In this document: in pieces, positions 51,102 through 60,112 of the stretch | How positions within the stretch are numbered: position 1 is the first letter of the stretch | How the letters are laid out: each line of letters begins with the position of its first letter | The notes under the pieces: model-generated | What the model was told of the DNA's origin: nothing | The model's database searches: none | Seen by the model: the letters and a program-made list of their open reading frames with translations, nothing else | NCBI RefSeq assembly: GCF_035920345.1 | Contig: NZ_CP109149.1 | Coordinates: forward strand, 10,230,001 to 10,294,000 | Direction of reading: 5' to 3' | DNA: 64,000 nucleotides | Source of the DNA: Nocardia vinacea | GTDB taxonomy: Bacteria; Actinomycetota; Actinomycetes; Mycobacteriales; Mycobacteriaceae | Position numbers and translations under genes: made by a program

Positions 51102-52015
51102 GCCGTGTGCTCCTTCGCTATTGCCTGGATGAGGCGTCGAGTGTCGTCTGGATCCAACGCTACTCGCTGTATGTCCTCACACGCTGCCTGATACTGCTCG
51201 ATCTCGCTGGCCTTGTCCAAGTACAGGACACCCGTGAAGCCCTCCACGTAGACAACAGGCGGCTCGCTCAGCGCTGGGTTCAGATGATTAGGAAACTCCA
51301 TGTATACGAAGTCCTTCGTTGTCAGTCCCAAGTGGTTTGGAGCATTGAACCGGACGGCCCGAATCGACACGTTCGGCAGTTTGCCGACCTCGATGAGATG
51401 ATTCAACTGATCGGCCATGACGTCGGCACTGCCAATGCGATGGCGCAACACGGATTCGCTCAGCAGCGCTTCAAACGTGAACCCCTCCGAATTGTCAAGT
51501 CGGCCCTGCCGCTTCGTGATCAGATCAACGTCACCTTCGATATCCACAGGTTGACCCTGCGCTGCCCAGATGGCCCTCCGATAGCCGGGTGTCTGCAGCA
51601 AGCCGGGCAGTAGTGTCGATTGCCACGAAATAATACGACTGGCTGACTGCTCGAGCCCGAGGAACATCTGGATATCCGGGATCATCGCCCCGACATAAGA
51701 CTGCCACCAACCATCTTTCCGGGACTCCTGGGCGAGCCACAGAAGTTCGTGACGCTCGTCGTCACTCGCTCGATAAAAGTCGCACAGAGCATTGATCACC
51801 ATCTTCTTGACTTCGCTGCTACGCCCAGATTCCAAGCGCCACAGTGTTTGTGAGCCCATCTCGCACGCCTGAGCAGCGCGTGTACGGCTCAGGCTTCGCT
51901 TCTCCCGCAGCTCCCGGAGGCGTCGTCCGAGCACACGACGCGGCAGAGTTGTGTTGTTCGATTCGGTCGTCAAAGTAATGCCACCCACCCTTTCGTTAGC
52001 GTTACTCACAGTCAT
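51098..52015 (-). CDS. XRE-family regulator with DUF5753 domain (cassette 2)
   Basis: 305 residues: HTH at about 28-85 (LGRRLRELREKRSLSRTRAA; GSQTLWRLESGRSSEVKKM), DUF5753 with STLLPGLLQTPGYRRAIWAA and VVYVEGFTGVLYLDKASEIE. Same architecture as the 23189 protein. Probably controls the divergent small genes starting at 52251; the 235-nt region between is the expected operator region. Confidence 0.93.
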   Translation of the reverse strand: MTVSNANERVGGITLTTESNNTTLPRRVLGRRLRELREKRSLSRTRAAQACEMGSQTLWRLESGRSSEVKKMVINALCDFYRASDDERHELLWLAQESRKDGWWQSYVGAMIPDIQMFLGLEQSASRIISWQSTLLPGLLQTPGYRRAIWAAQGQPVDIEGDVDLITKRQGRLDNSEGFTFEALLSESVLRHRIGSADVMADQLNHLIEVGKLPNVSIRAVRFNAPNHLGLTTKDFVYMEFPNHLNPALSEPPVVYVEGFTGVLYLDKASEIEQYQAACEDIQRVALDPDDTRRLIQAIAKEHTA

Positions 52016-52250
52016 GTCAAGCTAGATGGAATAGTCAGCCTGTTTGGAGCGAATTCGATTCGGGCTGAATCGAATTGGAGTGCTCCCACCGTACCCGTTT
52101 GGTGTTTTACTAGCCATGCGCCAGACGGTCGGGTCGACCAACTATTCGCCTCCGCTCCGCCACCCCTCGCGGTGGCGAATTGGCGACGCCGCGTCCGACC
52201 GTCTGACGTTCCAAAATCGCCACCGTCACAATATCTTTCGGAGGTATCCA

Positions 52251-52685
52251 GTGCCCGGCCTGACAGCAATCGATCTCAATACGGTGCCCCCTGATTCGAG
52301 GACGACCGCGATCCGGCCCACGAGCGCCGAAGCGGGTGGGGCCGACCTCGCGCGGGAGCAGCCGAAGGCCGTGGGGTTCGTCCGCGGCGACGTATCCGGA
52401 CTGCAAGCGCCTCGGCACGCGACCGCCGTGCAGCGGCATGCCTGCGCGCTGGGCTACCACTACGTGTACACCATCCGGCCGCCGCAGGACGCCGACGATG
52501 CGATCGGCTACGCGCTCGGCATCGCGGCGGGCTTGGGTGTGGCCGCGATCGTGGTCTACGACCTGGACCACGTGGACAATCAGCCCGCGCGGGTGTGTGA
52601 GGACTTCGACCTCGAAACCGTGTGTCCCGCAACGACATGGGCGCGCGTGGCAGGTCCGGGAGCGGCCGAGACGGGGGCCGCGTGA
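52251..52685 (+). CDS. Cassette family B protein (resolvase-N-like, hypothetical)
   Basis: A 144-residue protein whose C-terminal half (QRHACALGYHYVYTIRPPQD; GVAAIVVYDLDHVDNQPARV; CEDFDLETVCPATTWAR) aligns with the 21401 protein. The N-terminal 50 residues are hydrophilic. GTG start with GGAGG six nt upstream. The last codons overlap the next GTG (GTGA). A recombinase-like fold without catalytic residues is possible. Confidence 0.75.
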   Translation: MPGLTAIDLNTVPPDSRTTAIRPTSAEAGGADLAREQPKAVGFVRGDVSGLQAPRHATAVQRHACALGYHYVYTIRPPQDADDAIGYALGIAAGLGVAAIVVYDLDHVDNQPARVCEDFDLETVCPATTWARVAGPGAAETGAA

Positions 52686-53023
52686 ACGACTACGCGGTAC
52701 TCACCCCGCCACGGGTCTGCGGGCATGCTGATGTGCGACTGGCGCATGAGCTGATGCGACAGCACCGGGTCTGCCGGGTCGATCTGTGTGTCTGGAAATC
52801 GGCGGCGTACTACACGCTGGTGGCCGCGGGGCATCTCGCGCCGCAGACATCGACGCCGCGCGAGCGTGCCGCGGCGCGCGGCATCGACTTTCCACCACTG
52901 GACGCGCAACCGCCGGTGTGCGACGGCCCGCCGTTGCGAACGCTGCGGGAGGTGCTGGACAGGTTGTCGGAGCTGGCGCTGCCGGTGCCCGACTCGAATG
53001 GCAATGCCAACCATAGGAATTGA
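52682..53023 (+). CDS. Cassette family A Cys/His protein (113 aa)
   Basis: The core AHELMRQHRVCRVDLCVWKS, then TLVAAGHLAP, keeps the A-H-x2-M-x2-H-x2-C-x4-C pattern of the two small proteins at 22542-22899. A longer C-terminus carries LRTLREVLDRLSELALPVP, resembling the end of the 21712 protein, so it may be a fused version. GTG overlaps the preceding stop. Confidence 0.75.
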   Translation: MNDYAVLTPPRVCGHADVRLAHELMRQHRVCRVDLCVWKSAAYYTLVAAGHLAPQTSTPRERAAARGIDFPPLDAQPPVCDGPPLRTLREVLDRLSELALPVPDSNGNANHRN

Positions 53024-53042
53024 CTCACTACGGGGGCCGGAT

Positions 53043-53300
53043 ATGCGTGAGCGTCGCACCGAGGTCGACGGGTGGGTGGCCATCTGGGAGATCGACCACT
53101 GGCGCATCCGAATTATGCTCGTGCGCAGCCTTATCGATAGTGTGGGGCCATTGCTGAATGTCGATGGAGCGGCGGCTGCGCCCGACCTGGCCGATATGCG
53201 TGAGAAATACCCGAACCTGTCCCGGTTGTGGGATGTGGTGCGGCATGAGTATTGGGCGGAAGTGATTACGCCCCAGGAACATTCGGAGGGGACTATTTGA
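53043..53300 (+). CDS. Cassette 2 hypothetical protein (85 aa)
   Basis: MRERRTEVDGWVAIWEIDHW, RIRIMLVRSLIDSVGPLLN and YPNLSRLWDVVRHEYWAEVI give a compact, Trp-rich helical protein. ATG with GGGGGCCGG upstream; third of the plus-strand run. No homologue recognised in cassette 1. Confidence 0.65.
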   Translation: MRERRTEVDGWVAIWEIDHWRIRIMLVRSLIDSVGPLLNVDGAAAAPDLADMREKYPNLSRLWDVVRHEYWAEVITPQEHSEGTI

Positions 53301-53330
53301 TTGGTGACGAGAGCGGCGGCATTGGGGGGT

Positions 53331-53717
53331 TTAGCTGCTCGCTGATCCGGTGTTGGTGTTGAAGTGGATGGAGTTGGTGACGTCTTGGCCGGTAATGCGT
53401 TTGATCGATAGAGCCATGATCTCACCCATATCTTTGATGACCTCGATGTGCTCACGGATGATGGCATCGATCGAGTTGTTTTCACCGCTGGCCTGTCCCT
53501 TGAACATCTTGACCAGATCGTCGGACATGTGGAAAGCGCCGAAGCCGGAAACATTCTGGGCGTTTACCGACAAATTGAGCATGTCGTTGAGGTCTTCCAG
53601 ACGTTGGTCGCATGCGGCCATACACTGCCTGGCCGCCTCTTCGCTATCCAGATAGAGCTCTCCAGACCGCGCCTGCGCGGCGAAACGTGTCCACTGCGCC
53701 AGTTCGGTTTCACTCAT
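53331..53717 (-). CDS. Cassette family C helical (T7SS substrate-like) protein
   Basis: 128 residues: SETELAQWTRFAAQARSGEL, EEAARQCMAACDQRLEDLND, DDLVKMFKGQASGENNSIDA and HIEVIKDMGEIMALSIKRIT. It is homologous to 25221-25742 in the central and final helices (LV-x2-F-x-G-x-A, N-rich turn, GQD). It lies 17 nt after the DUF3558 gene stop, in one unit with it. Confidence 0.7.
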   Translation of the reverse strand: MSETELAQWTRFAAQARSGELYLDSEEAARQCMAACDQRLEDLNDMLNLSVNAQNVSGFGAFHMSDDLVKMFKGQASGENNSIDAIIREHIEVIKDMGEIMALSIKRITGQDVTNSIHFNTNTGSASS

Positions 53718-53734
53718 GGTGCAACCCCCTCGAA

Positions 53735-54268
53735 TTACTGCGGTAGGACCGGAACGATCGAGTCACCGACCCGGTAGAGCTCCACGCACGGGTCCTCAGG
53801 GTTGTCCAAGGATGCTTTGTTCAGGACCCGAAGCTGGAGGACCCCCTGAGCCGCTGGAAAGAGGACATCGCAGCCCAGGTCCTTGGAAGCGCCGGCGACT
53901 TTGAACTGCCTGCCCTTGCGACCAGCGACAGTGACATCCTGGAAGTCGACGTTGCCTTCCTTGTGTTCGAACTCCGCGACGGTGCGCCCGGTCGAGAAGA
54001 CGGTGACGTAGTACTTCGTCCCTTTCCAGTTGCAGATTTCCCAACCCGACTGGTGAACTCCCGCGATCCCGCTTTCCTTGGTCGCCGGGTCTACGCCTGC
54101 AGCCGTGAGCGCGCTATCGGGGATCTGCGTGCACGGATCGAACAGCTTGACCTGCGCCGCACTCGTCTCACTGCTCGCAGTCGGACTTCCGCTCGTCGAA
54201 CTCCCACACGCGACCAACCCTGGCAGGACAGCCGCCGCGAGCAGCATCAACTTCAATCGGTGCGCCAT
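53735..54268 (-). CDS. DUF3558 lipoprotein
   Basis: 177 residues. Signal MAHRLKLMLLAAAVLPGLVAC has lipobox LVAC; a Ser/Thr spacer precedes VKLFDPCTQIPDSALTAAGV, IAGVHQSGWEICNWKGTKYY and GCDVLFPAAQGVLQLRVLN, the DUF3558 pattern. The ATG at 54268 has GAGAGGGTGG upstream. Its promoter and first codons recur at 38901-38977. Surface-anchored, function unknown. Confidence 0.88.
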   Translation of the reverse strand: MAHRLKLMLLAAAVLPGLVACGSSTSGSPTASSETSAAQVKLFDPCTQIPDSALTAAGVDPATKESGIAGVHQSGWEICNWKGTKYYVTVFSTGRTVAEFEHKEGNVDFQDVTVAGRKGRQFKVAGASKDLGCDVLFPAAQGVLQLRVLNKASLDNPEDPCVELYRVGDSIVPVLPQ

Positions 54269-54325
54269 CCCCACCCTCTCGACCTGCGACTATCCGGAGA
54301 TCTTGACCATATCAAACGGTATCCC
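54241..54325 (-). promoter_or_regulatory. Promoter/5' region of the DUF3558 gene (copy of 38901-38977)
   Basis: Minus-strand ACCGTTTGATATGGTCAAG, then GGTCGAGAGGGTGGGGATGG, nearly identical to the region before the T7SS substrate gene at 38998. This is the more complete copy, since the coding sequence continues here. Confidence 0.65.
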
Positions 54326-54620
54326 CGGCATTGGTGGGCGCAAGGGAGGCGTGCTCTGAAGATTCAGTGCAGAATCACGCACACCGATTCCTCGGCGAAC
54401 CCGATTGCGACGGGTGTCACGTCACACTGGGCAGCGGCCCGTTGTGAGCGGATCGATACCGCGGAAACGCTGGATTACCAGCGTGTATACAAATGCGTCC
54501 GATGTCTGTTTTGTCCGGTTTTCGCATTGACAGTGCCATACGCCTGGAGCAGGCTGCTGCGTGACTTTCCGTGCGCTCGGGGTGGAGCGGTCACGGCTTG
54601 GCCGTCGGAGGAGCAGGGTG

Positions 54621-57600
54621 GTGCGTTTACGTAAAAGGTCGGAAAAATCCGGTGGCACACCGGATATGACTGCCGATCCCGGAAGTGAACGCCAGGTTGC
54701 CGGGAACAGAATAGTGCGACCGCGCACGATTCGGGGACAGTTGGCCCGAATCCTCGTCGTCTCATTGGTTTTGGTGCTGGGACTGCTCGGCGTGACAGTC
54801 GCCCGGGAGGTCAAGGCGTTCCGTGAGAGCGGTGACACTGTGCACGCGGTCTCGCTCGCGCTGGCCGTACAAGATCTGGTGCAGGAGGCGCAGCGCGAAC
54901 GCGGGCTCAGCAATGGCCTGCTCGGCGGCGATACCCGCTTAGTTCAGACCGTGTCTGATCAGCGGGTCGAGACCGATCGGGCCATGCGCGCACTCGAGGC
55001 GGCGGCGGCCGGCAATGCGCCCGGCGCGGCCCAGGTGCGCTCGGCGCTCGGACAGTTCGACGCGCTCGACGCGACCCGCACGCAGATCGACGCCCACCGC
55101 ACCAGCAGGCAGGCGGCCTTTCAGTTCTATACCGACGGCATCTCCGCGCTGAATCGTCTGACGCTCGGGCTCGATCAGGCGCGCGACGCCGAGGTTCGGC
55201 ACGGCCTAGAGGCGCTGTATGCACTCGGGGAGGCCAAGGAGCAGACGGCCAAGGAGCGCGGATTCCTCAACGGCGTCTTCGCGGCCGATGAATTCCGCAA
55301 TGGCGAGTACGTCGAGTTCCTCGATATCCGCGCCGCCAAGATGGCCGGACTGACCGCCTTCACGCGCGACGCGACCGCGGCACAGCAGGCCCAGCTCGAT
55401 GCGGCGCTGCGGAGTGAGAATGCCGTCAGGGCAGGCGAATCGGAGCGAATCGCGATCGCATCGAGCACCGGTCCGCTGGTGCGTTCGGTGGATCCGAGCA
55501 CCTGGTGGGCGCAGATGACGGCGGTCATCGATGAGCAGCGCAAGGTGCAGCAGGCAGTCGGTGACGATGTGCAGCGGCGTGCGGAGGCGCTGCGCAGGGA
55601 TGCGTTCCTGACGCTCGGCGGCTTCCTGCTCGCGGCGCTGATCGCCATCGCCGCCGAGATGGCATTGGTCTTCGCCAGTGTGCGTGCCATCGTACGTCCG
55701 CTCGCCGCGCTGGCGGCAGAGGCCGATGATGTCGCCAATCACCGGCTGCCCGAGGTGATCGCGGCCTGGCAGGCATCCGATGACGCGCAACCGGATCCGC
55801 CCGCGCCGGTGCGGACGCCGCGCGGCGCGAGTGTCGAAATCGCCGCCGTGGCAGGGGCATTGGACGGTGTGCAGACCACCGCCTTCGAATTGGCTTCGGC
55901 GCAGGCGCTGGTCCGTCGCAATACCACCGAATCGATGGCGAATCTGGCGCGGCGCAACCAGAATCTGGTGCGCCGCCAGCTCGGCCTGATCAGTGAATTC
56001 GAACGCGAGGAACTCGACCCCAAGGCGCTGTCCAATCTGTTCGAGCTCGATCACCTCGCCACTCGCATGCGGCGCAATGCCGAAAGTCTGCTGGTGCTGG
56101 TGGGGGCGGCAAGCCCGCGGCGCTGGGCCGAGCCGATCGCGCTCACCGATGTGATTCGTGCCGGGTTGTCGGAGGTCGACGACTATCGGCGGGTGGTGCT
56201 GCGCCGGGTGGACGATATCGCGATCACCGGCGCGGTGGTCAGCGACCTCGCGCATATGCTGGCCGAGCTGATCGAGAACGGATTGGCCTTCTCCCCACCG
56301 GATATGGAGGTGGAGATCTACGGGCGCAAGCTGCCGGCCGGATATCTGCTCGCGGTGGTGGATCACGGTGTCGGCATGCCGGCGGAGCAATTGGACGAGG
56401 CGAATGCCCGGCTGCGCGGCCAGACCGATTTCGTTGTCGCGCCGACGCGATATCTGGGGCATTACGTGGTCGGCCGGTTGGCGCGGCGGCTCGGGATCGA
56501 TGTCGAGTTGAATGTCTCGCCGGTCAGCGGGATCGTCGCGCGGCTACTGCTGCCCGTGGGAATCATTGCGGGAGAGAAGGATCGGCGCGCACTTGCTGCG
56601 GCTGGACAGCGAGGTGCGGCGGCTGCGGGGCCTGCTGGCGCGGTGCCCGGTGCGCACGGGCGCAGCGACTCGGCGGCGGCAAGGTTGGTCGGTTCCCCGG
56701 CGGTCTCCCTTGCGAATGAGAATGCTCGGCGGGCACCTGCGGCCGGGAACCGGGGTGAAGCGGCTTCGGTGCCTGCTGGTGCGCAGGGGTATGTCGAGTC
56801 GGCGGTGGGGTTTGCCGACGCCTCGGGGGGATCCCTTGCGGATGAAGCCGTTTCGGCGAGAGCGGTGCTCGGCACGCCGAGGCACAGTGCTCCGGTCAAT
56901 GGTGCTCCGGTCAATGGTGCCCCAGTCGACGGTGCCTGGGTCAGCACTGCCCGGGTCAATGGTGCCGGAGCTGATGGTGCGCAGGGTGATGGTGCTCCAG
57001 TGGACGGTGCCTGGGTAAGTAGTGCCCGGGTCGATGGTGCCGGAGCTAGTGGTGCGCAGGGTGATGGCGCTCCAATCGACGGTGCCCGAGTTAGTAGTGC
57101 CCGGGTCGATGGTGCCGGGGCTAATGGTGCGCAGGGCGACGGTGTCTCGATACCTGGCGCGCCGACGCATGATGTGCGAATGACCGGCGGGTCCGAACCC
57201 GACGGCGTCGGACCTCGGCAATCGAGGTCCGGACCCGCGCATTCCCGACCGGGATTCGCATCGCCGACATCGGCACCCGCGCCGTTCGCCCACTTCCATT
57301 CCACGCCGGACGATTCCGGCGACGGTGTCGGATCCACCGGGGCCGGCGTCGATGGAGCCGTGTCAAGGGGCGATCGGGCTGCTTCCGAGGCGGACCCGAC
57401 GGGTGATTGGGCTGCGCCTGGGGGCATCCCGACCGGCGACAGGGCTGCGTCCGGAGCCAACGGATCGCTGACGGGTGTGCCAAGGGCTGATGGAACTGGT
57501 AGCGATGGTGCCAGCGAATCTCTGACCGGCTTGCCAGCTGCCAACGGATCGCTGACGGGCCTGCCAAGGGGGAATGGCACTGGGAGCAATGGTGTCAACG

Positions 57601-58073
57601 GTTTCCTGACGGGCTTGTCCGCCGTCAGCGGATCAGGGAGCGATCGCTCAACCGACGCCGTACCCGCGACCGAGGGGCCGCAGCCCGCTGTCCCGTCTGC
57701 GGTGGGCGGTTCGTTGTGGCAGATACCTGAAACAGCAACAGCCGCAACGGAATCTGATTCCGCACCTATCGGTGTGCAGCGAACGAAGAACGGATTGGTC
57801 AAGCGCAACAAGCGAGCACGCACAGCCGCCAACGGAAGCGACAGCGCACCAAGGGCTCTCACTCAGGACCCACCCAGCGCTCCGGTCGTGGAACGCACAC
57901 CGGCCGAAACCCGCAGCATGCTCTCGGCGTTCCGGGCCGGACACGAGCGCGGCGCTCCGAGCGCAACGCCGCCGAAAACATCCGAGAACGCTGGCGCATC
58001 CGAAAACATCCCGCACGCCACGGATTTGGCGCAATCCTCGGTTTCACCCACCATCGCAGAGGAGATTAGATGA
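54621..58073 (+). CDS. cvnA: Conservon sensor kinase-like protein CvnA with nitrate-sensing-like domain
   Basis: 1150 residues. TM helix about 43-61 (ILVVSLVLVLGLLGVTVA), an extracytoplasmic NIT-like helical domain about 70-325 (VQEAQRERGLSNGLLGG; TAKERGFLNGVFAADEF), second TM about 336-358, then an HATPase_c domain about 500-660 (HMLAELIENGLAFSPPD; VVDHGVGMP). No usual phosphoacceptor His box is evident. Residues 660-1150 are low complexity with three 25-residue repeats (56925-57149). GTG 54621 is chosen for GGAGGAG seven nt upstream; a GTG at 54618 and longer frames exist. Overlaps cvnB (ATGA). Confidence 0.88.
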   Translation: MRLRKRSEKSGGTPDMTADPGSERQVAGNRIVRPRTIRGQLARILVVSLVLVLGLLGVTVAREVKAFRESGDTVHAVSLALAVQDLVQEAQRERGLSNGLLGGDTRLVQTVSDQRVETDRAMRALEAAAAGNAPGAAQVRSALGQFDALDATRTQIDAHRTSRQAAFQFYTDGISALNRLTLGLDQARDAEVRHGLEALYALGEAKEQTAKERGFLNGVFAADEFRNGEYVEFLDIRAAKMAGLTAFTRDATAAQQAQLDAALRSENAVRAGESERIAIASSTGPLVRSVDPSTWWAQMTAVIDEQRKVQQAVGDDVQRRAEALRRDAFLTLGGFLLAALIAIAAEMALVFASVRAIVRPLAALAAEADDVANHRLPEVIAAWQASDDAQPDPPAPVRTPRGASVEIAAVAGALDGVQTTAFELASAQALVRRNTTESMANLARRNQNLVRRQLGLISEFEREELDPKALSNLFELDHLATRMRRNAESLLVLVGAASPRRWAEPIALTDVIRAGLSEVDDYRRVVLRRVDDIAITGAVVSDLAHMLAELIENGLAFSPPDMEVEIYGRKLPAGYLLAVVDHGVGMPAEQLDEANARLRGQTDFVVAPTRYLGHYVVGRLARRLGIDVELNVSPVSGIVARLLLPVGIIAGEKDRRALAAAGQRGAAAAGPAGAVPGAHGRSDSAAARLVGSPAVSLANENARRAPAAGNRGEAASVPAGAQGYVESAVGFADASGGSLADEAVSARAVLGTPRHSAPVNGAPVNGAPVDGAWVSTARVNGAGADGAQGDGAPVDGAWVSSARVDGAGASGAQGDGAPIDGARVSSARVDGAGANGAQGDGVSIPGAPTHDVRMTGGSEPDGVGPRQSRSGPAHSRPGFASPTSAPAPFAHFHSTPDDSGDGVGSTGAGVDGAVSRGDRAASEADPTGDWAAPGGIPTGDRAASGANGSLTGVPRADGTGSDGASESLTGLPAANGSLTGLPRGNGTGSNGVNGFLTGLSAVSGSGSDRSTDAVPATEGPQPAVPSAVGGSLWQIPETATAATESDSAPIGVQRTKNGLVKRNKRARTAANGSDSAPRALTQDPPSAPVVERTPAETRSMLSAFRAGHERGAPSATPPKTSENAGASENIPHATDLAQSSVSPTIAEEIR

Positions 58074-58498
58074 CCACCCACATACAGACCGCGGACCCGC
58101 ACACCTTTAACTGGATGCTGGCCAACTTCGTGCGCAATACCGACGGCGTTCGCGACACCGTCGCCGTCTCCTCCGACGGCCTGCTCATCGCCATGTCCGA
58201 GGGGCTGGACCGCACCGGTGCGGATCGACTCGCCGCTATGGTCTCCGGTCTGTCCAGCCTGGCCCGAAGTGCTTCGCGCAGTTACGCATTCGACGGTCTC
58301 AAGCTGATCATGATCGAGATGAAGCGCGGCTTCCTGCTGGTCTCCGCACTCGGTGACGGCAGTTGCCTCGGCGTCATCGCCGACGGTGGTTGCGATGTCG
58401 GTCTGGTCGGCTACGAGATGGCGGTGCTGGCCGAACGCGCCGGTGCGCTGCTCGACCCGGCGCTCGTCTCGGAATTGCGAGAGTCGTTGCGCAGATGA
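58070..58498 (+). CDS. cvnB: Roadblock/LC7 domain protein CvnB
   Basis: 142 residues: FNWMLANFVRNTDGVRDTVA, VSSDGLLIAMSEGLDRTGAD, LAAMVSGLSSLARSASRSYA and MKRGFLLVSALGDGSCLGVI. Canonical roadblock fold of conservons, expected to bind the GTPase CvnD and the membrane complex. Overlaps genes on both sides by 4 nt. Confidence 0.95.
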   Translation: MTTHIQTADPHTFNWMLANFVRNTDGVRDTVAVSSDGLLIAMSEGLDRTGADRLAAMVSGLSSLARSASRSYAFDGLKLIMIEMKRGFLLVSALGDGSCLGVIADGGCDVGLVGYEMAVLAERAGALLDPALVSELRESLRR

Positions 58499-58932
58499 GA
58501 GATCCATACCGGCCGCGGTTGCCGGACCCGCGGATGATCCCGGTGAACCAATCCTTCGGTTGGCTCGGAGCCAACCGGCCACCGAGGGATAGTCCGGATG
58601 TGCGGCCCACGGATGATCGATTCGTGCGCCCCTTCGTCGTCACGGCGGGGCGCACGACGCCGCTGATCGATGGGCTGCGCATCGAAACACTGGTACTGGC
58701 AACCCCTGCCGCGCTGTCCGCACCGCTGCACTTCGAACAGCGCACCGTCGTAAGGCTGTGCCAGCAGCCGCATTCCATCGCCGAAATCGGGACGGCGCTG
58801 CACGTTCCGGTGGGCGTCGCGAAGGTGATCGTCAGCGATCTCGCGGCCGCCGGGCATGTTTCGGTTCGGGACGCCCCCGAACTTTCCACCGCAGCCATCG
58901 AGAGGATCAGGGACCTTGTACGGGCACTCTGA
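58495..58932 (+). CDS. cvnC: DUF742 protein CvnC
   Basis: 145 residues: RFVRPFVVTAGRTTPLIDGL, RIETLVLATPAALSAPLHFE, RTVVRLCQQPHSIAEIGTAL and VAKVIVSDLAAAGHVSVRD, the DUF742 winged-helix-like domain. ATG overlaps the cvnB stop; its end overlaps the cvnD start by 17 nt. Confidence 0.95.
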   Translation: MRDPYRPRLPDPRMIPVNQSFGWLGANRPPRDSPDVRPTDDRFVRPFVVTAGRTTPLIDGLRIETLVLATPAALSAPLHFEQRTVVRLCQQPHSIAEIGTALHVPVGVAKVIVSDLAAAGHVSVRDAPELSTAAIERIRDLVRAL

Positions 58933-59536
58933 ATATCGGACACCACCGGTCGAGCCGTCCATGCCCGCCTCGGTCAAGATCGTGATCAGCGGTGGATTCG
59001 GTGTCGGCAAAACAACATTCATAGGTGCGATCTCCGAAATCGAACCGCTGGTGACCGAGGCGTCGATGACCGAGGTCGCCATCGGCGTCGACGATCCGGG
59101 CCGGCGCGCGGATAAGACCCAGACCACCGTCGCCCTCGACTTCGGCCGCATCACCCTCGACAACTCGCTCGTCCTCTACCTGTTCGGCACTCCCGGCCAG
59201 GACCGCTTCGTCTTCCTGTGGGACGATCTGGTCGACGGCGCACTCGGTGCGGTGATCGTGGTGGACACCGGCCGAGTCGAGGACTGCTATCCGGTGCTGG
59301 ACTACTTCGAAGAGCACAACACGCCATTCGTGGTGGTGGTCAACCGATTCGAACAGGGCGAGCACTTCGAACTCGACGAGGTCCGTGAGGCACTGGAGCT
59401 CGACGAGTGGATTCCGATCCTGGAATGCGATGCGCGAAAACGGGAATCGGTGAAGGAGGTGCTCGTCGCACTGCTCGAACAGGTACTCGTGCAACGCCTT
59501 TCCACACCGCGGCTGCATGCCCGTGAGGTCGTCTGA
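58916..59536 (+). CDS. cvnD: Conservon GTPase CvnD
   Basis: 206 residues: P-loop VISGGFGVGKTTFIGAISEI, switch II LYLFGTPGQDRFVFLWDDL, VVVVNRF for the NKxD-like region and ILECDARKRESVKEVL. A Ras/Arf-like ATP/GTP-binding protein of the conservon complex. TTG start giving YGHSEYRTPPVEPS, the family N-terminus, with AGAGGA upstream; it starts inside cvnC. Confidence 0.94.
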   Translation: MYGHSEYRTPPVEPSMPASVKIVISGGFGVGKTTFIGAISEIEPLVTEASMTEVAIGVDDPGRRADKTQTTVALDFGRITLDNSLVLYLFGTPGQDRFVFLWDDLVDGALGAVIVVDTGRVEDCYPVLDYFEEHNTPFVVVVNRFEQGEHFELDEVREALELDEWIPILECDARKRESVKEVLVALLEQVLVQRLSTPRLHAREVV

Positions 59537-59554
59537 GCCCGTAGCCTGGCGCTC

Positions 59555-60112
59555 GTGGGCGAGCAGAAGGAGCGGATGCTGCGCGGGGAACTGTACCGGG
59601 ACAGTGATCCGGAGTTGGTCACCGAGCGCGTCCGGGCCCAGCGGTTGTGCGATGAGTTCAACCGCACCGGCCCGGAGGAAACCGAGCGGCGCGATGCAGT
59701 GCTGCGGCAGTTGCTCGGCAAGCTGGGCGAGGGGTCGTGGATCATGCCCCGATTCCAATGCGACTACGGCTATCTCATCGAGATCGGCGCGAATAGTTTC
59801 CTCAACTACGACGCGATCCTGCTGGACTGTGCGCCGATCGTGATCGGCGACGATGTGTCGATCGGGCCGCGGTGCCAGCTGCTGACCGCGCTGCATCCGA
59901 TGGCGGATCACGCGGCGCGCAGGCAGCGCCTGGAGTCGGCGGCGCCGATTCGGATCGGGAACAACGTGTGGTTCGGCGGCGGGGTCATCGTGTGCCCCGG
60001 CGTCACGATCGGGGAGGACACGGTGGTCGGTGCGGGCAGCGTCGTCACCCGGGAGCTGCCGTCGCGGGTGTTCGCGGCGGGCAATCCGGCGCGGGTGCTG
60101 CGTGAGTTGTGA
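59555..60112 (+). CDS. Sugar O-acetyltransferase, maltose/galactoside acetyltransferase type
   Basis: 185 residues. N-terminal mac domain (EQKERMLRGELYRDSDPELV; RAQRLCDEFNRT) and left-handed beta-helix with IGANSFLNYDAILLDCAPIV, IGDDVSIGPRCQLLTALHPM, VWFGGGVIVCPGVTIGEDTV and VVTRELPSRVFAAGNPARVL. The catalytic His lies in TALHPMAD. Uses acetyl-CoA. GTG start 18 nt after cvnD in the same direction, possibly read through from the conservon. Confidence 0.93.
   Translation: MGEQKERMLRGELYRDSDPELVTERVRAQRLCDEFNRTGPEETERRDAVLRQLLGKLGEGSWIMPRFQCDYGYLIEIGANSFLNYDAILLDCAPIVIGDDVSIGPRCQLLTALHPMADHAARRQRLESAAPIRIGNNVWFGGGVIVCPGVTIGEDTVVGAGSVVTRELPSRVFAAGNPARVLREL

Noticed and set aside
52580..53554. 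Minus-strand 324-residue frame across cassette 2
   Set aside because: Antisense to three coupled plus-strand genes with matching homologues in cassette 1.
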